A DNA stretch of 64,000 nucleotides from Melghirimyces profundicolus (GCF_003054245.1 NZ_QBKR01000008.1:62001-126000); one strand, 5' to 3'. Shown: positions 25,601 to 33,780, counted from the first letter of the stretch. Translations and numbers: made by a program. The notes: generated by a model not told the origin, from the sequence alone.

Positions 25601-25928
25601 AGGCGGCGGCGACCGGGGCACTCCCCTCCCTCTCCTGTCCGCTTTCGCGAAGGTGAAGCAGCAAAGCGACAATGTGTTTGCAATACCCATCATAGGAAGA
25701 AAAAGCCGGACAGGCACATTCCGCGTCCTCCAAACCGCCCCGGGGATCCGTGTAAATATTCACCTCATAAGTGTACATCCCTTCAACAAAGGCGCGCCAG
25801 ACGGGAACCGATGGGTCAAAGGCCGCCTCTTTCACCCGTCCGTTCTTCATATAGCGCATTCCCCGCATGTAGGTCTCTCCACTGGAGCATAAACTCTGGA
25901 TCTGACCGAGGCTGATCACCAAAGACAT
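22638..25928 (-). CDS. SWIM zinc-finger SNF2/RapA-like helicase
   Basis: A 1096-aa DNA-translocase-type ATPase. Residues ~60-100 carry a SWIM zinc finger (CACPAFSSYDGYCKHIV). A long middle region follows. The SNF2 motor occupies ~620-1090: Walker A DDMGLGKTIQAL (~660), DEAQ (~766), SGTPIENSLDELGS, the helicase C block LVFSQFTSMLALIRDAL and QQAADRAHRIGQKKAVDV. The start at 25928 follows AAAGGAG; an upstream extension is unsupported. This is the common Firmicutes SWIM-SNF2 protein, with a suspected role in transcription or repair. A fragment of its codons ~204-286 is duplicated at 20577-20825. Confidence 0.93.
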   Translation of the reverse strand: MSLVISLGQIQSLCSSGETYMRGMRYMKNGRVKEAAFDPSVPVWRAFVEGMYTYEVNIYTDPRGGLEDAECACPAFSSYDGYCKHIVALLLHLRESGQEREGSAPVAAASLEQNEHQRAVRDILDLFQQGPSGAVSASPVELLGVEYELGLIPSRGGREDGWLTVRLKVGSKRRYVVKNIRDFLASFEERQPLFFTKNFTYDPTQHQPAPKDEAMLAFLSGISRSEQLYSRILTPWGDDGRGNERTLVVPPDRIGEFLRLLPEGRFVLEHDGNRYTELPVMENRFPVAFSLNEKGESLVLQLEKEGGKQEPTLLSGDGYCFDSGTIYRLNQVQREMILPLYRRIRRLPGKKLLIFRKAGEAFASVIFPALKKEGCLRVDGRVSQRMVQHPLQAEIRLDRRMVEETGDQLTATLRYTYGEITVDPLSSGDEQGRDGVVLIRDMEKEQRIMNIFEESNFQFNGRELHLDDEEDLCRFLYEKIPQLEELAEVYATAAVRNLLVEPGHRPVSRIDVDAASDWLEVQFDLPDVEERELENLLRALVERKRYYRLPDGAFLPLGDSKTEAIRSLLEEEGNNRPVIDGSKLKLPATRALQLEEMLEEKGGSVKRGQRFRRLVRNLRDPENLEFSPPASLEPILRDYQRFGFQWMKTLAHYRFGGILADDMGLGKTIQALAFIVSELKKDASEDSPKTPTRSPALVVAPASLIYNWERECTRFAPRLKTAVIAGSRREREQRMNDLTGVDVLITSYPLLRRDVQWYEPHVFRTLILDEAQNFKNQRSRTAQAVRCLRSQTRFALSGTPIENSLDELGSICDVVLPGLFPGRPALRGLSTEQVARRIRPFILRRLKRDVLDELPEKTESIHLSELTDKQKELYLATLRKIRKDTRQALITDGFQKSRMKILAGLTRLRQICCHPSLYLENYTDGSGKFDQLLETLEERLKNDCRILVFSQFTSMLALIRDALDRRGISYHYLDGSTPGKERLEMAHRFNAGEKDLFLISLKAGGTGLNLTGADTVILCDLWWNPAVEQQAADRAHRIGQKKAVDVLKLIARGTIEEKIHELQQKKQALVEQVIQPGEPMLSSLSEKEIREILGLE

Positions 25929-26016
25929 TGTTCGAATGACTCCTTTGAATGGCTCTTGTTCAGCCCATTGTAGCATAAACCGGGGCGGAAACTCTCGCCC
26001 CACGTCCGGTGGCTGT

Positions 26017-26064
26017 TAAACGCTTCCGCTTTTCTCGAAACGAACATGAAAGCACAACGCTTCC
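26017..26064. repeat. Dispersed intergenic repeat, copy C (half element)
   Basis: TAAACGCTTCC...CTCGAAACGAACATGAA.GCACAACGCTTC matches the right half of the 57659-57756 copy, including its terminal TCACAACGCTTC end with one change. The left half is absent. It lies between the helicase promoter and the thioesterase gene. Confidence 0.65.
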
Positions 26065-26195
26065 AGTGGATCGGCAGCTTTCTTCGCTCAGCCGAAATTC
26101 CTGCGTTGGCTAAGTTCTTCCGGAAAATGTCTTTTACTGTCGGCGGCCCCCGGTGTATGCTGTACACAGCCATTCAATGAACACGGGAGGTTCAC

Positions 26196-26618
26196 ATGTT
26201 TCGTACCGTCATCCAGCCCCGCGTCTCTGAAACAGACGGAGTGGGGCACATCAACAACACCACGGTGCCGGTCTGGTTTGAAGCAGGCCGCGAGCCGATC
26301 TTCAAAATGTTCACACCGGATTTATCCTTCGACCGATGGAAAATGGTGATCGTGAACATGAATGTGGATTACCTGGACCAACTCTATTACGGTAAAGAAG
26401 TCGAGGTGCTCACCTGGGTGCAAAAGATCGGAAACACGAGCCTCGTGCTGGAGGAAGAGTTGCATCAGGAGGGCCGGCTGTGTGCCAAAGGCACAGCGAC
26501 CTATATCAACTTTCATTTGTCCACACAGAAACCGGAACCGATCCCCCCGGAGATTCGAGAACAATTGGAAGCTCACATGAGGGGGCAGGATCCAGCATCA
26601 AAAGGCCAAGGGGATTGA
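26196..26618 (+). CDS. Acyl-CoA thioesterase, hotdog fold (4HBT)
   Basis: A 140-aa hotdog-fold protein. The N-terminal RVSETDGVGHINNTTVPVWF matches the 4-hydroxybenzoyl-CoA thioesterase pattern (DxxGHxNN, Asp as active-site acid), followed by the long helix and a beta sheet (NVDYLDQLYYGKEVEVLTWV). It should hydrolyse an acyl-CoA; chain length is not predictable. The start follows GGGAGG. It is a stand-alone gene divergent from the helicase. Confidence 0.88.
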   Translation: MFRTVIQPRVSETDGVGHINNTTVPVWFEAGREPIFKMFTPDLSFDRWKMVIVNMNVDYLDQLYYGKEVEVLTWVQKIGNTSLVLEEELHQEGRLCAKGTATYINFHLSTQKPEPIPPEIREQLEAHMRGQDPASKGQGD

Positions 26619-26709
26619 TTCCCCGCAAATATCGATCCCAGGGAAGGGTAATATTACCCATAATGACCGGGGGGGGAGCGAATGTGACTCCCCCTTCCGG
26701 TGGACTCGA

Positions 26710-26733
26710 TAAAAAAGGCCACATAAGGTGGCC
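26710..26733 (-). terminator. Terminator of the zinc-ribbon gene
   Basis: GGCCAC-ATAAG-GTGGCC stem with TTTTTT on the minus strand, downstream of the 26825 gene. Confidence 0.7.
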
Positions 26734-26824
26734 ATTTAAGAAGACAGGATGCGAGTTCCAGGTTCAAATCAGGATCGATGAAATCCCGCCGTGGACCGGC
26801 AATCGGTCCCGATTGTCAATGGAC

Positions 26825-27031
26825 TCATTTGAAGTAGCTGTCCATTGCCATACAGTCATAACAATAAATTTTATCGGGATCGATTCCCATGAGCTCGAAC
26901 CGCCCAAGCGGTTCCATTCTTTCCGATACCGCTTTTAACACCGCCTCTTCACTTGTTTTTGTTTCGATCACTCTTCCGCATGTGTCGCAGGTGGCGATAT
27001 ACTCCCCTGTGTTCTCATCGCGCTGGATCAT
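26825..27031 (-). CDS. Small zinc-ribbon-like protein
   Basis: A 68-aa protein with two Cys-x-x-Cys pairs (CDTCGR near residue 15 and CYDCMA near 59), suggesting one zinc site. I do not recognise the family. ATG 27031 follows GAGGTG six bases upstream; a GTG at 27040 is an alternative. A terminator follows. Real coding is supported by the ribosome site, the cysteine spacing and the terminator. Confidence 0.75.
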   Translation of the reverse strand: MIQRDENTGEYIATCDTCGRVIETKTSEEAVLKAVSERMEPLGRFELMGIDPDKIYCYDCMAMDSYFK

Positions 27032-27268
27032 CCCGATCACCTCAGTATATTATCGGGAGAAATTTATCTTAAATATACAAAAGGGTTTTTAAAACAGAAA
27101 CGATGGTTTCAGTGCAGTCGCCCGCTCTCATGCTGAGGGGGAATCACAGCCAAAATCACGAACGGGACTTCAACATCTTCAATCGCTCCGCTCCGGCCGG
27201 CTTATTTTTTCACTTTTCCGAAAACATCACTTGGGTTTCCTCCGGAATGTGAGGGGACCATCTTGTTA

Positions 27269-27313
27269 AAAACCGCCTCTCCCCCTTTTACTTCAAGGGG
27301 GAGAGGCGGTTTA
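27269..27313 (-). terminator. Terminator of the rRNA methyltransferase gene
   Basis: A perfect ~18-bp stem (AAACCGCCTCTCCCCCTT and its complement, seven-base loop), with TTTTT on the minus strand. Confidence 0.9.
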
Positions 27314-27344
27314 TACAAGTCCCCTCTTTCTTCTGTGACCGCAG

Positions 27345-28736
27345 TTACAATCTCCCTTCCTCTTTTCGCTTCCGAAACACCGTCACACACTCCACATGTC
27401 CGGTTTGGGGGAACATGTCCACGGGCTGAACCTCGTGGTTGACGTATCCCCGTTCCTTTAAGTAAGCGGCGTCGCGGGCAAGGGTAGCGGGATTGCAGGA
27501 GACGTAGACGAGGCGGTCGGGATTCATCTTCACAGCTGCGTCCAGGAATTCGGGCGCGCAGCCTTTGCGGGGCGGGTCGACGACGATGACGTCGGGGCGG
27601 ATCCCCTCCTCCGCCCAGCGGGGCATCACTTCCTCGGCGGTCCCCGCTTCGAAGGAGGCGTGATCGATCCCGTTCAGCGCCGCGTTGTGCCGGGCATCCT
27701 CCACCGCCTGGGGGATGGATTCCACTCCGAAGACGCGGGCGGCATCTTCTGCCAGGCAGAGTGCGATGGTGCCGATGCCGCAGTAAGCATCGATCACCGT
27801 CTCCCGGCCACTCAGTTCCGCGTGTTTTTTCACCTGCTCGTACAGGATTTCCGTCTGGGCAGGGTTCACCTGGAAAAACGAATGGGGCGAGATGACAAAC
27901 CGGACCGGGCCGATGGTGTCATGGATGACCGGTTCTCCCCAGAGAATCCGGTTTTCCGGGCCCAGGACGACGTTGGTCCGCTTCGGCTGGATGTTCTGAA
28001 CCAAGGAGACGAGCCCCGGAATGTCTTCCCGCAACCCCTCCACCAGCCTCTGCCGGCCGGGAAGCTTCGGACCGTTGGTGACCAGGACGACCATGACGTC
28101 CCCGGTGTGGACCCCGGTCCGAACCATCACATGGCGGAGCACCCCCCGGTGTTTCCGCTCGTCGTAGGGCGGGATGCCCAGCTCCTTGACCCGTTCCTTC
28201 ACCCGTTGGATGGCCCGGTCGTTTTCGGGCTGCTGGACCATGCAGTGTTCGAACTCCACAATCTGATGGGAGCCGGCGGCATAAAAGCCCGCCCGGACCC
28301 TTCCCCTGGAGCCGCCGAAGGGAACTTGGGCCTTGTTCCGGTAATTCCAAGGCTCCTTCATGCCGAGGACCGGAAGGACCTCCACGTTCTCCAAACCGCC
28401 GATCCGGGCAAAGGCGTCGGCCACCTGCTTTCGTTTGGCCTCCAGCTGGACGGGGTAAGCGATATGTTGCACCTGACACCCTCCGCACCGTTCAAAGACG
28501 GGACAAGGCGCGTCCACCCGGTTCGGGCTGGCTTTCAGCACCTTCTCCAGACGGGCGTGGGCATAGGTTTTTTTCACCCGGGTCACCCGCGCTTCCACCC
28601 GTTCCCCCGCAATAGCGAGGGGAATAAAGACGGTGAAACCCTCCACTTTTCCCACACCGTCCCCGGTATGACTTTGGCCCGTGATCTCGACTTGTATGCG
28701 TTCACCCGGTTCCACCGGGGGCTTCAGCTTCGGCAT
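27345..28736 (-). CDS. rlmD: 23S rRNA (uracil-C5)-methyltransferase, RlmD/RlmCD family
   Basis: A 463-aa SAM-dependent RNA methyltransferase. A TRAM domain occupies residues ~1-60 (GERIQVEITGQSHTGDGVGK), a [4Fe-4S]-type cysteine cluster is in CPVFERCGGCQ, the SAM site is DAYCGIGTIALCLAED, and the catalytic cysteine lies in YVSCNPATLARD. These are the RlmD/TrmA-superfamily hallmarks; Firmicutes members methylate U747 and/or U1939 of 23S rRNA, and which position applies here is not clear. The start at 28736 follows GGAGGAG. Confidence 0.9.
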   Translation of the reverse strand: MPKLKPPVEPGERIQVEITGQSHTGDGVGKVEGFTVFIPLAIAGERVEARVTRVKKTYAHARLEKVLKASPNRVDAPCPVFERCGGCQVQHIAYPVQLEAKRKQVADAFARIGGLENVEVLPVLGMKEPWNYRNKAQVPFGGSRGRVRAGFYAAGSHQIVEFEHCMVQQPENDRAIQRVKERVKELGIPPYDERKHRGVLRHVMVRTGVHTGDVMVVLVTNGPKLPGRQRLVEGLREDIPGLVSLVQNIQPKRTNVVLGPENRILWGEPVIHDTIGPVRFVISPHSFFQVNPAQTEILYEQVKKHAELSGRETVIDAYCGIGTIALCLAEDAARVFGVESIPQAVEDARHNAALNGIDHASFEAGTAEEVMPRWAEEGIRPDVIVVDPPRKGCAPEFLDAAVKMNPDRLVYVSCNPATLARDAAYLKERGYVNHEVQPVDMFPQTGHVECVTVFRKRKEEGRL

Positions 28737-28867
28737 GTTGTCCGACTCCTCCACAGTTCATTCACAAAACCTCATTTTATCAGTATATCCCACTGCAGTG
28801 GAAGGAGCCATCCCGCCCGACCGTCACCACGGCCGAATACGATCCGATGAAACGGAGGTTGGATCTC

Positions 28868-29818
28868 ATGGGGCACGAGAGCCCGGAAGAGACAAAACCG
28901 CAGATTCCCGAACAGGCCAAGCATGCCTACGGCATCAAAACCAACCGCTTTCTGGGCGGGTTTGAAAGCTGGATTTACGAATACGACCATCCCGCCGGAA
29001 CCCGGATCCTGCGGATCACCCCCCTGTCCCACCGATGTCCGGATCAAATCCGGGCCGAACTGGACTGGGTGCGGTACCTGGGCGAAAACGGTTTGTCCGT
29101 GTCCAAACCGGTCCCGACTTTGGACGGGCGGTGGGTTTTCCACCTCGACGAAGGGGATTCGGCCGGTACCGCCGCCGCTTTCCTCAAGGCACCGGGGAAA
29201 CCTCCCACCAATGAAGATTGGGACACTCCTCTCTTCCGCAACATGGGGGAGTTCGTAGGGAAGATGCATGCCCTGACGAAAGCCTACACTCCCCTCAACC
29301 CACAGTGTCGCCGACCGGAATGGCGGGAAGAGCTGGACGACTGCGGGGACCGTTACCTGGACCGGGTGGATGACGGCATCGCCAAACGGTTTTGGGAAAA
29401 CCGGGAGTATCTGGATCAACTCCCGAAGGGACCGGATTCCTTCGGTTTGGTTCATTCGGATGTCCACAGAGGCAATTTTTTTCTGGACCGGGGAAAGATC
29501 ACCTTGTTTGATTTCGACGACAGCACGTATTCCTGGTTTGTGGAAGATATCGCTCTGGCCCTTTTTTACGCCGTCTTTCCCGGAACGGAAGAGAGAAGAA
29601 AGGACGCCCCCCGGTTCTATGAAGCCTTCCTGGAGGGATACGCGCGGATGAACGCCTTAAGTTCACAGTGGCTGAAGGAGATTCCTTTCTTCATGAAAAA
29701 GCGGGAGTTGCTTCTGTACCTGGTTCTGACCGGCCGGAAGAGGACGGATCACCCGTTCATGAAAGGGCGAAAAGAGCGTCTGTTGGAAGACCTCCCCGTG
29801 GTGGAGATCCCCTTCTAG
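28868..29818 (+). CDS. Phosphotransferase of the aminoglycoside-kinase fold
   Basis: A 316-aa APH/choline-kinase-fold protein. The catalytic loop is HSDVHRGNFF (Brenner-type HxDxxxxN) and the metal site is ITLFDFDDS. An N-terminal lobe with ILRITPLSHRC precedes. Similar Firmicutes proteins are annotated only as phosphotransferases of unknown substrate. The start at 28868 follows GGAGG; the upstream ATG at 28847 lacks a site. It is divergent from rlmD, sharing a short promoter region. Confidence 0.85.
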   Translation: MGHESPEETKPQIPEQAKHAYGIKTNRFLGGFESWIYEYDHPAGTRILRITPLSHRCPDQIRAELDWVRYLGENGLSVSKPVPTLDGRWVFHLDEGDSAGTAAAFLKAPGKPPTNEDWDTPLFRNMGEFVGKMHALTKAYTPLNPQCRRPEWREELDDCGDRYLDRVDDGIAKRFWENREYLDQLPKGPDSFGLVHSDVHRGNFFLDRGKITLFDFDDSTYSWFVEDIALALFYAVFPGTEERRKDAPRFYEAFLEGYARMNALSSQWLKEIPFFMKKRELLLYLVLTGRKRTDHPFMKGRKERLLEDLPVVEIPF

Positions 29819-29825
29819 AAGTATG

Positions 29826-29905
29826 GTGAAAAAAGTGAGCGGCGGCATTTACCCGAAATCGCCCCGAATTTTCCGGCTGCGGGCAGGGGCAGGCGCTCCG
29901 GGATC
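29826..29905. repeat. Dispersed intergenic repeat, copy D (partial)
   Basis: GTGAAAAAAGTGAGCGGCGG, CATTTACCCGAA and a GCTGCGGGCAGGGGCAGGCG block match the long copy at 38841-39056. The right end has lost similarity by ~29905. Confidence 0.65.
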
Positions 29906-29946
29906 CGGTTCCCTCTGTTATCCGAATCAAGCACCTGATGGAGTCA

Positions 29947-30126
29947 TCACGCTGTCTGACGGCCCCGGGTCCCGAAGATCAGGAACAGGACGGCCCCTAA
30001 AGCCTCCAGGAACAGAATGATGAAAAACCACATCCATTTGGGGCCCCGGGTGTCCGGAGCTTTCCAAAGGCGGACCCACGCATAGACAACGATCACCAGG
30101 TTGATTACGAACAAGAACAGCTCCAC
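29947..30126 (-). CDS. Small membrane protein, PLDc_N-like
   Basis: A 59-aa protein with GTG start at 30126 after AAAGGAGA. Two transmembrane helices (LFLFVINLVIVVYAWV and FFIILFLEALGAVLFLIFG) separated by WKAPDTRGPKWMW give the phospholipase-D-nuclease N-terminal (PLDc_N) two-helix pattern common in small Firmicutes and actinobacterial proteins. Function is unknown. Confidence 0.75.
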   Translation of the reverse strand: MELFLFVINLVIVVYAWVRLWKAPDTRGPKWMWFFIILFLEALGAVLFLIFGTRGRQTA

Positions 30127-30195
30127 TGCCGTTCACTCTCCTTTGACATGACGTTGGTTTTCAACAAACCATCAAGCGAAAAAAGCATCCGCTTA

Positions 30196-30396
30196 TTACG
30201 GGCGGGTGCTTTCGACGATTCGTTTTTCCAATTTCGGAATCCATACACAGCGCGTACCCTCCGGTGCTTTCTTCCACCCTTCCCTGAAAAGGAGCAAGCC
30301 GGCCCGGCTGACATCGACCTCCCGGACCGCAACGGTGCCGAGCTCTTGGTCATCCGCCATCAGGGTTCCGAAAAACTCAAGATTACGGACTTTCAT
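30196..30396 (-). CDS. Hypothetical protein, 66 aa
   Basis: The frame begins ATG 30396 after GAGGTG with seven-base spacing. The product has mixed alpha/beta composition (MKVRNLEFFGTLMADDQELG, VAVREVDVSRAGLLLF) without signal or membrane segment. I do not recognise it. It is followed by the two-helix membrane protein gene on the same strand. Confidence 0.6.
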   Translation of the reverse strand: MKVRNLEFFGTLMADDQELGTVAVREVDVSRAGLLLFREGWKKAPEGTRCVWIPKLEKRIVESTRP

Positions 30397-30475
30397 CCCA
30401 TTTCACCTCACTGCTTTCTATTGTTGCCACTTTTTAAAACCGGATATTCCCTCCGAAAGGAAAAAACCTCCCGCA

Positions 30476-31318
30476 TCAGCGGGAGGGATCGCGTTCCGAA
30501 AGGATCGCGCTCTGCTGCACCTTCTCCGGCACCTGGACCTTATCCACTTCCCCTTTCAACCGGTGAATCCATTCCTGGCGGACTTTTATCTGTTCATTTT
30601 CCAAATCGAGGGTGTACTCCACCGCTTTTTCGGCTTTGGTCAGGCGGAACGTCTCTTTGTCGACCCAGAGACGCACCTTGGCGGCGGGTCTTACGGGCCG
30701 GGCTTCGGCGTCGGCCGGAATGGGGGTCCAACGCTCCGACAGAGGGTCGAGTAAGGGTTCTGCCGGTTTTCCCTCCAGACGGACGGTGATCACCAGTCCG
30801 TTTTTCTTTCGCTCCACTTCGGTCTTCTCCGCCGCGAACCGTATTTTTTTCAACACCCACAGGGGATCCGTTTCCCGGTTCATGGTCATCCCGGCACCGT
30901 CCCGCTTCCGTTCCCTCCAGCGGTTCCGGTCAAACCGGTATTCTTTTTTTTCCGTTACGTACGTGCGTCGGGGACGGGTTTCCCGGAGGTATTTCCGGTG
31001 AAGGGACCACGTCCCGTCGATATGGATCCGGACGGGCTTCCGCGTCATTTCCACTGTTTGCTTCATGTCCACCCGGGTGTTTTTCTCCGGTTGGTTCCGG
31101 AACGCCAACTGCTGGCGGTGGGTGCTGTTCCACCGGTATCCTTTCATTTTGCCCATGGAGTTCAGGGACTCTCCCAGGAGGTCCTCCGGGGTCATTTGCC
31201 GGATCCGCTCTTCTTTCGCCTTTTTTCTTTCTCTCTCCGGTTCCCCGGATGCGGGACTGCAGCCGGACAGAACCAACAGGAGGGAGAGAGCCAAGGCGGT
31301 CCATCGGTAAAGGTACAT
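30476..31318 (-). CDS. Lipoprotein, DUF6612/LolA-like
   Basis: A 280-aa exported lipoprotein: MYLYRWTALALSLLLVLSGC gives the lipobox cysteine at residue 20. The mature part is highly charged (Arg/Lys/Glu), with MTPEDLLGESLNSMGKMKGY then beta strands, reminiscent of DUF6612 or LolA-type half-barrels. The start at 31318 follows GAAGGGATC. It is a single gene upstream of a hypothetical protein gene and divergent from nothing. The role is unknown; it may be a cell-envelope or spore-associated lipoprotein. Confidence 0.8.
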   Translation of the reverse strand: MYLYRWTALALSLLLVLSGCSPASGEPERERKKAKEERIRQMTPEDLLGESLNSMGKMKGYRWNSTHRQQLAFRNQPEKNTRVDMKQTVEMTRKPVRIHIDGTWSLHRKYLRETRPRRTYVTEKKEYRFDRNRWRERKRDGAGMTMNRETDPLWVLKKIRFAAEKTEVERKKNGLVITVRLEGKPAEPLLDPLSERWTPIPADAEARPVRPAAKVRLWVDKETFRLTKAEKAVEYTLDLENEQIKVRQEWIHRLKGEVDKVQVPEKVQQSAILSERDPSR

Positions 31319-31409
31319 GAATGATCCCTTCCACAAAAAAAGTCTGTGGAACGGATTCTACCGGATTTTGCCGCTCTGTCAACAGAAAGGAAGTGGTGTT
31401 GCAGAGGGG

Positions 31410-32294
31410 TCAACAAAACACTTCCAAGTGTCCCGCCAGGATTTCCACCCGGCCGGAAAGCTCCCCGCCCCACTCTCCGTCCAGGTTGAGCTTCATCGTC
31501 TCCTTGGGGGTGATCACCATTTGATCCGCCTGAAAATAAAGGATTCGATCATCCCGGAGATGCTCTCCCCGGAGGACGGCCCTCACCAGTTGAACGAGGT
31601 CCGTCAACCCCGCTTTCCGGACCACCAACACATCCAACCGGCCGTCGCTGATGTCCGCATGGGGAGCCAGTTGATCAAAACCGCCGATGGAGGGACTGTT
31701 GGCGATCAGCAGAAGCAGGATTTCTTCTTCCACCACCCGGTCCGGAGTTTCCACCCGGATCCCGAAGGGGCGGAACAAGCTTCCCAGCTTTTCCAGCCCT
31801 TTGGCATAGTAAGCCGCTTGTCCGAGAAGGGTTTTGAGCCGACTGGGAGCTTCATAGGTCACCTCGGTCATCACTCCCGCCGCGGCCACATTGACGAAAT
31901 ACTGATCCCCCACTTTTCCCACGTCCATCCGGGAGGTGCAGCCTTTTCCGATCACGTCGCAAGCTTCCAGCAGATTCCGGGGAAGACCTAAGGCCCGGGC
32001 CAGATCATTGCTGGTGCCGCAGGGAAGAATCCCGAGCCGGGGCCGATGTTCCCGTCGGGAGAGACTTCCTGCCACTTCGTGAACCGTCCCGTCGCCGCCC
32101 GCCGCAATGACGACCTCGAAACCGTTATCCACCGCCTCTTCGGCGGCGTTGGCGGCGTCCCCCGGACATCGGGTCGAGTGACAGGAGGTTTCCAGCCCAT
32201 GCCCCTCCAGACGTTCCAGAATGCGGGGCAGTTGCCCTTCAAAAACTTCCCGCCCCGCTGTTTTGTTGTAGATGATACGCGCCCGTGTCCGCAC
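31410..32294 (-). CDS. dgkB: Diacylglycerol kinase, DgkB type
   Basis: A 294-aa soluble lipid kinase. The nucleotide-binding glycine motif IAAGGDGTVHEV, RARIIYNKTAGRE at the start, PSRLKTLLGQAAYYAKGLE and LNLDGEWGGEL at the end follow Bacillus DgkB, which recycles diacylglycerol to phosphatidate during lipoteichoic acid turnover. GTG 32294 after AGGGGGGATC is the likely start; the longer frame has no site. The 3' end is ~90 bases from the lipoprotein start. Confidence 0.88.
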   Translation of the reverse strand: MRTRARIIYNKTAGREVFEGQLPRILERLEGHGLETSCHSTRCPGDAANAAEEAVDNGFEVVIAAGGDGTVHEVAGSLSRREHRPRLGILPCGTSNDLARALGLPRNLLEACDVIGKGCTSRMDVGKVGDQYFVNVAAAGVMTEVTYEAPSRLKTLLGQAAYYAKGLEKLGSLFRPFGIRVETPDRVVEEEILLLLIANSPSIGGFDQLAPHADISDGRLDVLVVRKAGLTDLVQLVRAVLRGEHLRDDRILYFQADQMVITPKETMKLNLDGEWGGELSGRVEILAGHLEVFC

Positions 32295-32385
32295 CCCGAT
32301 CCCCCCTTCAAGCTTTTGGACAGATGAACCCGCCGTTTGCCGCATACAAATGAAATCAGAACACCCCGGAAGGAGGGTTGCTCAA

Positions 32386-32886
32386 ATGAAGACTTCCGAA
32401 TCCGGGCAAAGCCGGGCGAAGCAAAACCCTTCGGCCGGGCCCCGCCCCGAGCGGTTGCAACCGGCAAAAAACGCCCTTTTCCAAAGTCTGTTCGCCGAAT
32501 CCATCCTTCTCAGTATCGCGGGTCAGATGGCCTCACTCCCCGGGATCCACGAACGGCCGGAACTCCGCTCGGTCCGGGAAGAAGACATGCGGAGAGGGCA
32601 TCACCGCCTGACGGCCCAAGGCTGCCTGGAACGGATCGGCGGCGAAGACTGGCATGAAACGGTAGTCTCCCAGCTGGTCGGCAGTCTGTATAACGCCCGG
32701 CGCCATGACCGGATCCAACGGGGGAATCTGATGGAACTGAAACGAAAGATTCCTGCGGACGCCCGGACAGCGGTGGAAAATTGGATTCAATGGCTGGATT
32801 ACTCAGAAAATACCCTTCAGGAAGCCATGGTTCATTCCCGGGAACTGATCGGAAGCCTGCAGTGGAATCGTTTCGCCCCCCGATAA
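32386..32886 (+). CDS. Hypothetical protein, 166 aa
   Basis: ATG 32386 follows AAGGAGG. The N-terminal ~30 residues are polar and perhaps disordered; the rest is helical (NALFQSLFAESILLSIAG, WIQWLDYSENTLQEAMV). I do not recognise the family. No signal or membrane segment. It is divergent from dgkB and ends at a short hairpin. Confidence 0.7.
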   Translation: MKTSESGQSRAKQNPSAGPRPERLQPAKNALFQSLFAESILLSIAGQMASLPGIHERPELRSVREEDMRRGHHRLTAQGCLERIGGEDWHETVVSQLVGSLYNARRHDRIQRGNLMELKRKIPADARTAVENWIQWLDYSENTLQEAMVHSRELIGSLQWNRFAPR

Positions 32887-32889
32887 GAA

Positions 32890-32912
32890 GGGCCACGTCC
32901 ATCGTGGCCCAT
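32890..32912 (+). terminator. Hairpin after the 166-aa protein gene
   Basis: GGGCCACG-TCCAT-CGTGGCCC stem; the tail (ATTTCTC) is only weakly T-rich. Confidence 0.5.
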
Positions 32913-32979
32913 TTCTCATCCATATATTTTATGCCCTTCCATGACGGGGTTAAACCTCATCCGTCCCGGCCTTTCCAAG

Positions 32980-33004
32980 AAAAAGGGAGCCAAACCGGCT
33001 CCCT
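32980..33004 (-). terminator. Terminator of the glutamine-rich protein gene
   Basis: GGGAGCC-AAACC-GGCTCCC stem with TTTTT on the minus strand. Confidence 0.8.
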
Positions 33005-33019
33005 CTCTCTTCTTTAGCC

Positions 33020-33340
33020 TCAGTACTGCTGATATTCGGCGGGGTTGTTGATGGACTGCGCCTGCTGAATCTTTTGCTGAGCCTGGCTGAGGTCCTGCAC
33101 CGCCTGCTGCAACTGCTGTTGTTGCTGGGAGTTCATCTGCCCTCCCTGGCTCTGTTGCAACTGTTGAACCTGTTGTTGGGCTTGCTGCAGTTGCTGCTGG
33201 GCTTGATTCAAGGCTTGAGGATTGGCCTGGTTTTGGGCCTGCTGAACCTGTTGCATCGCTTGGCGGGCTGCTTGAACGGCCTGCTGGTACTGCTGGTTTT
33301 GCTGCTGTTGCCCTTGCTGCTGGTTGTTTTGCTGAACCAT
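33020..33340 (-). CDS. Glutamine-rich low-complexity protein (53 of 106 residues Gln)
   Basis: ATG 33340 follows AAGGGGGCG. Half of the 106 residues are glutamine, the rest mostly Ala, Asn, Val and Leu with heptad-like Leu/Val spacing (VQQAQNQANPQALNQAQQQL), so a helical coiled coil is likely. There is no signal sequence, Cys or Trp. Codons for Gln are mostly CAG with some CAA, so the tract is not a simple trinucleotide repeat. Gln-rich proteins of this size in spore-formers are often coat or surface components; that is only a guess. Confidence 0.82.
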   Translation of the reverse strand: MVQQNNQQQGQQQQNQQYQQAVQAARQAMQQVQQAQNQANPQALNQAQQQLQQAQQQVQQLQQSQGGQMNSQQQQQLQQAVQDLSQAQQKIQQAQSINNPAEYQQY

Positions 33341-33443
33341 AAAACAAACGCCCCCTTTTTCCGAATCTTCGGCGGGCGGCTAAAGAAACCCACCGACAGC
33401 TATTGTGCTGCACATCGCCGGCTCTTATACGTCTGAAGAGGGT

Positions 33444-33470
33444 AAAAAAAAGGCCCGCCGGCAGGCGGAC
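33444..33470 (-). terminator. Terminator of the small membrane protein gene
   Basis: GTCCGCC-TGCC-GGCGGGC stem followed by a run of eight T on the minus strand. Confidence 0.75.
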
Positions 33471-33483
33471 GGTCAGATCGAAG

Positions 33484-33780
33484 TCAATGCCGGAGACGGC
33501 GCCGGCCCTGCAGGGCCAGATAGGCGAAAAACAGGCTGACCAACCCGAAAATCGCGTTGTTTTCCGCGAGGAAAAACTGGATCATCGCGTTTCCTGTCAA
33601 CAGGAGGCTCAGGAGAAGGTACGTCCGGCGGGAAAAAGGCTTACCCCTGAATTCGTACAGGATGACGAAAAAATACAGCGCGATCACGAAAAAATTGACC
33701 GCATGAGGGGGCTCATCCTGCAGGTAGCTCAGTCCCAGCCCTAAGGAAAACAGGACGATCGCCCCGTACCAGATCTGCAT
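33484..33780 (-). CDS. Small membrane protein, 98 aa
   Basis: ATG 33780 follows GAGGTG. Three to four hydrophobic helices are visible (IWYGAIVLFSLGLGLSYL, AVNFFVIALYFFVIL, TYLLLSLLLTGNAMIQFFL, FGLVSLFFAYLAL) and a basic C-terminus. I do not recognise the family. It lies directly downstream of gatB on the same strand with a 67-base gap and could be on the gat transcript. Confidence 0.7.
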   Translation of the reverse strand: MQIWYGAIVLFSLGLGLSYLQDEPPHAVNFFVIALYFFVILYEFRGKPFSRRTYLLLSLLLTGNAMIQFFLAENNAIFGLVSLFFAYLALQGRRRLRH

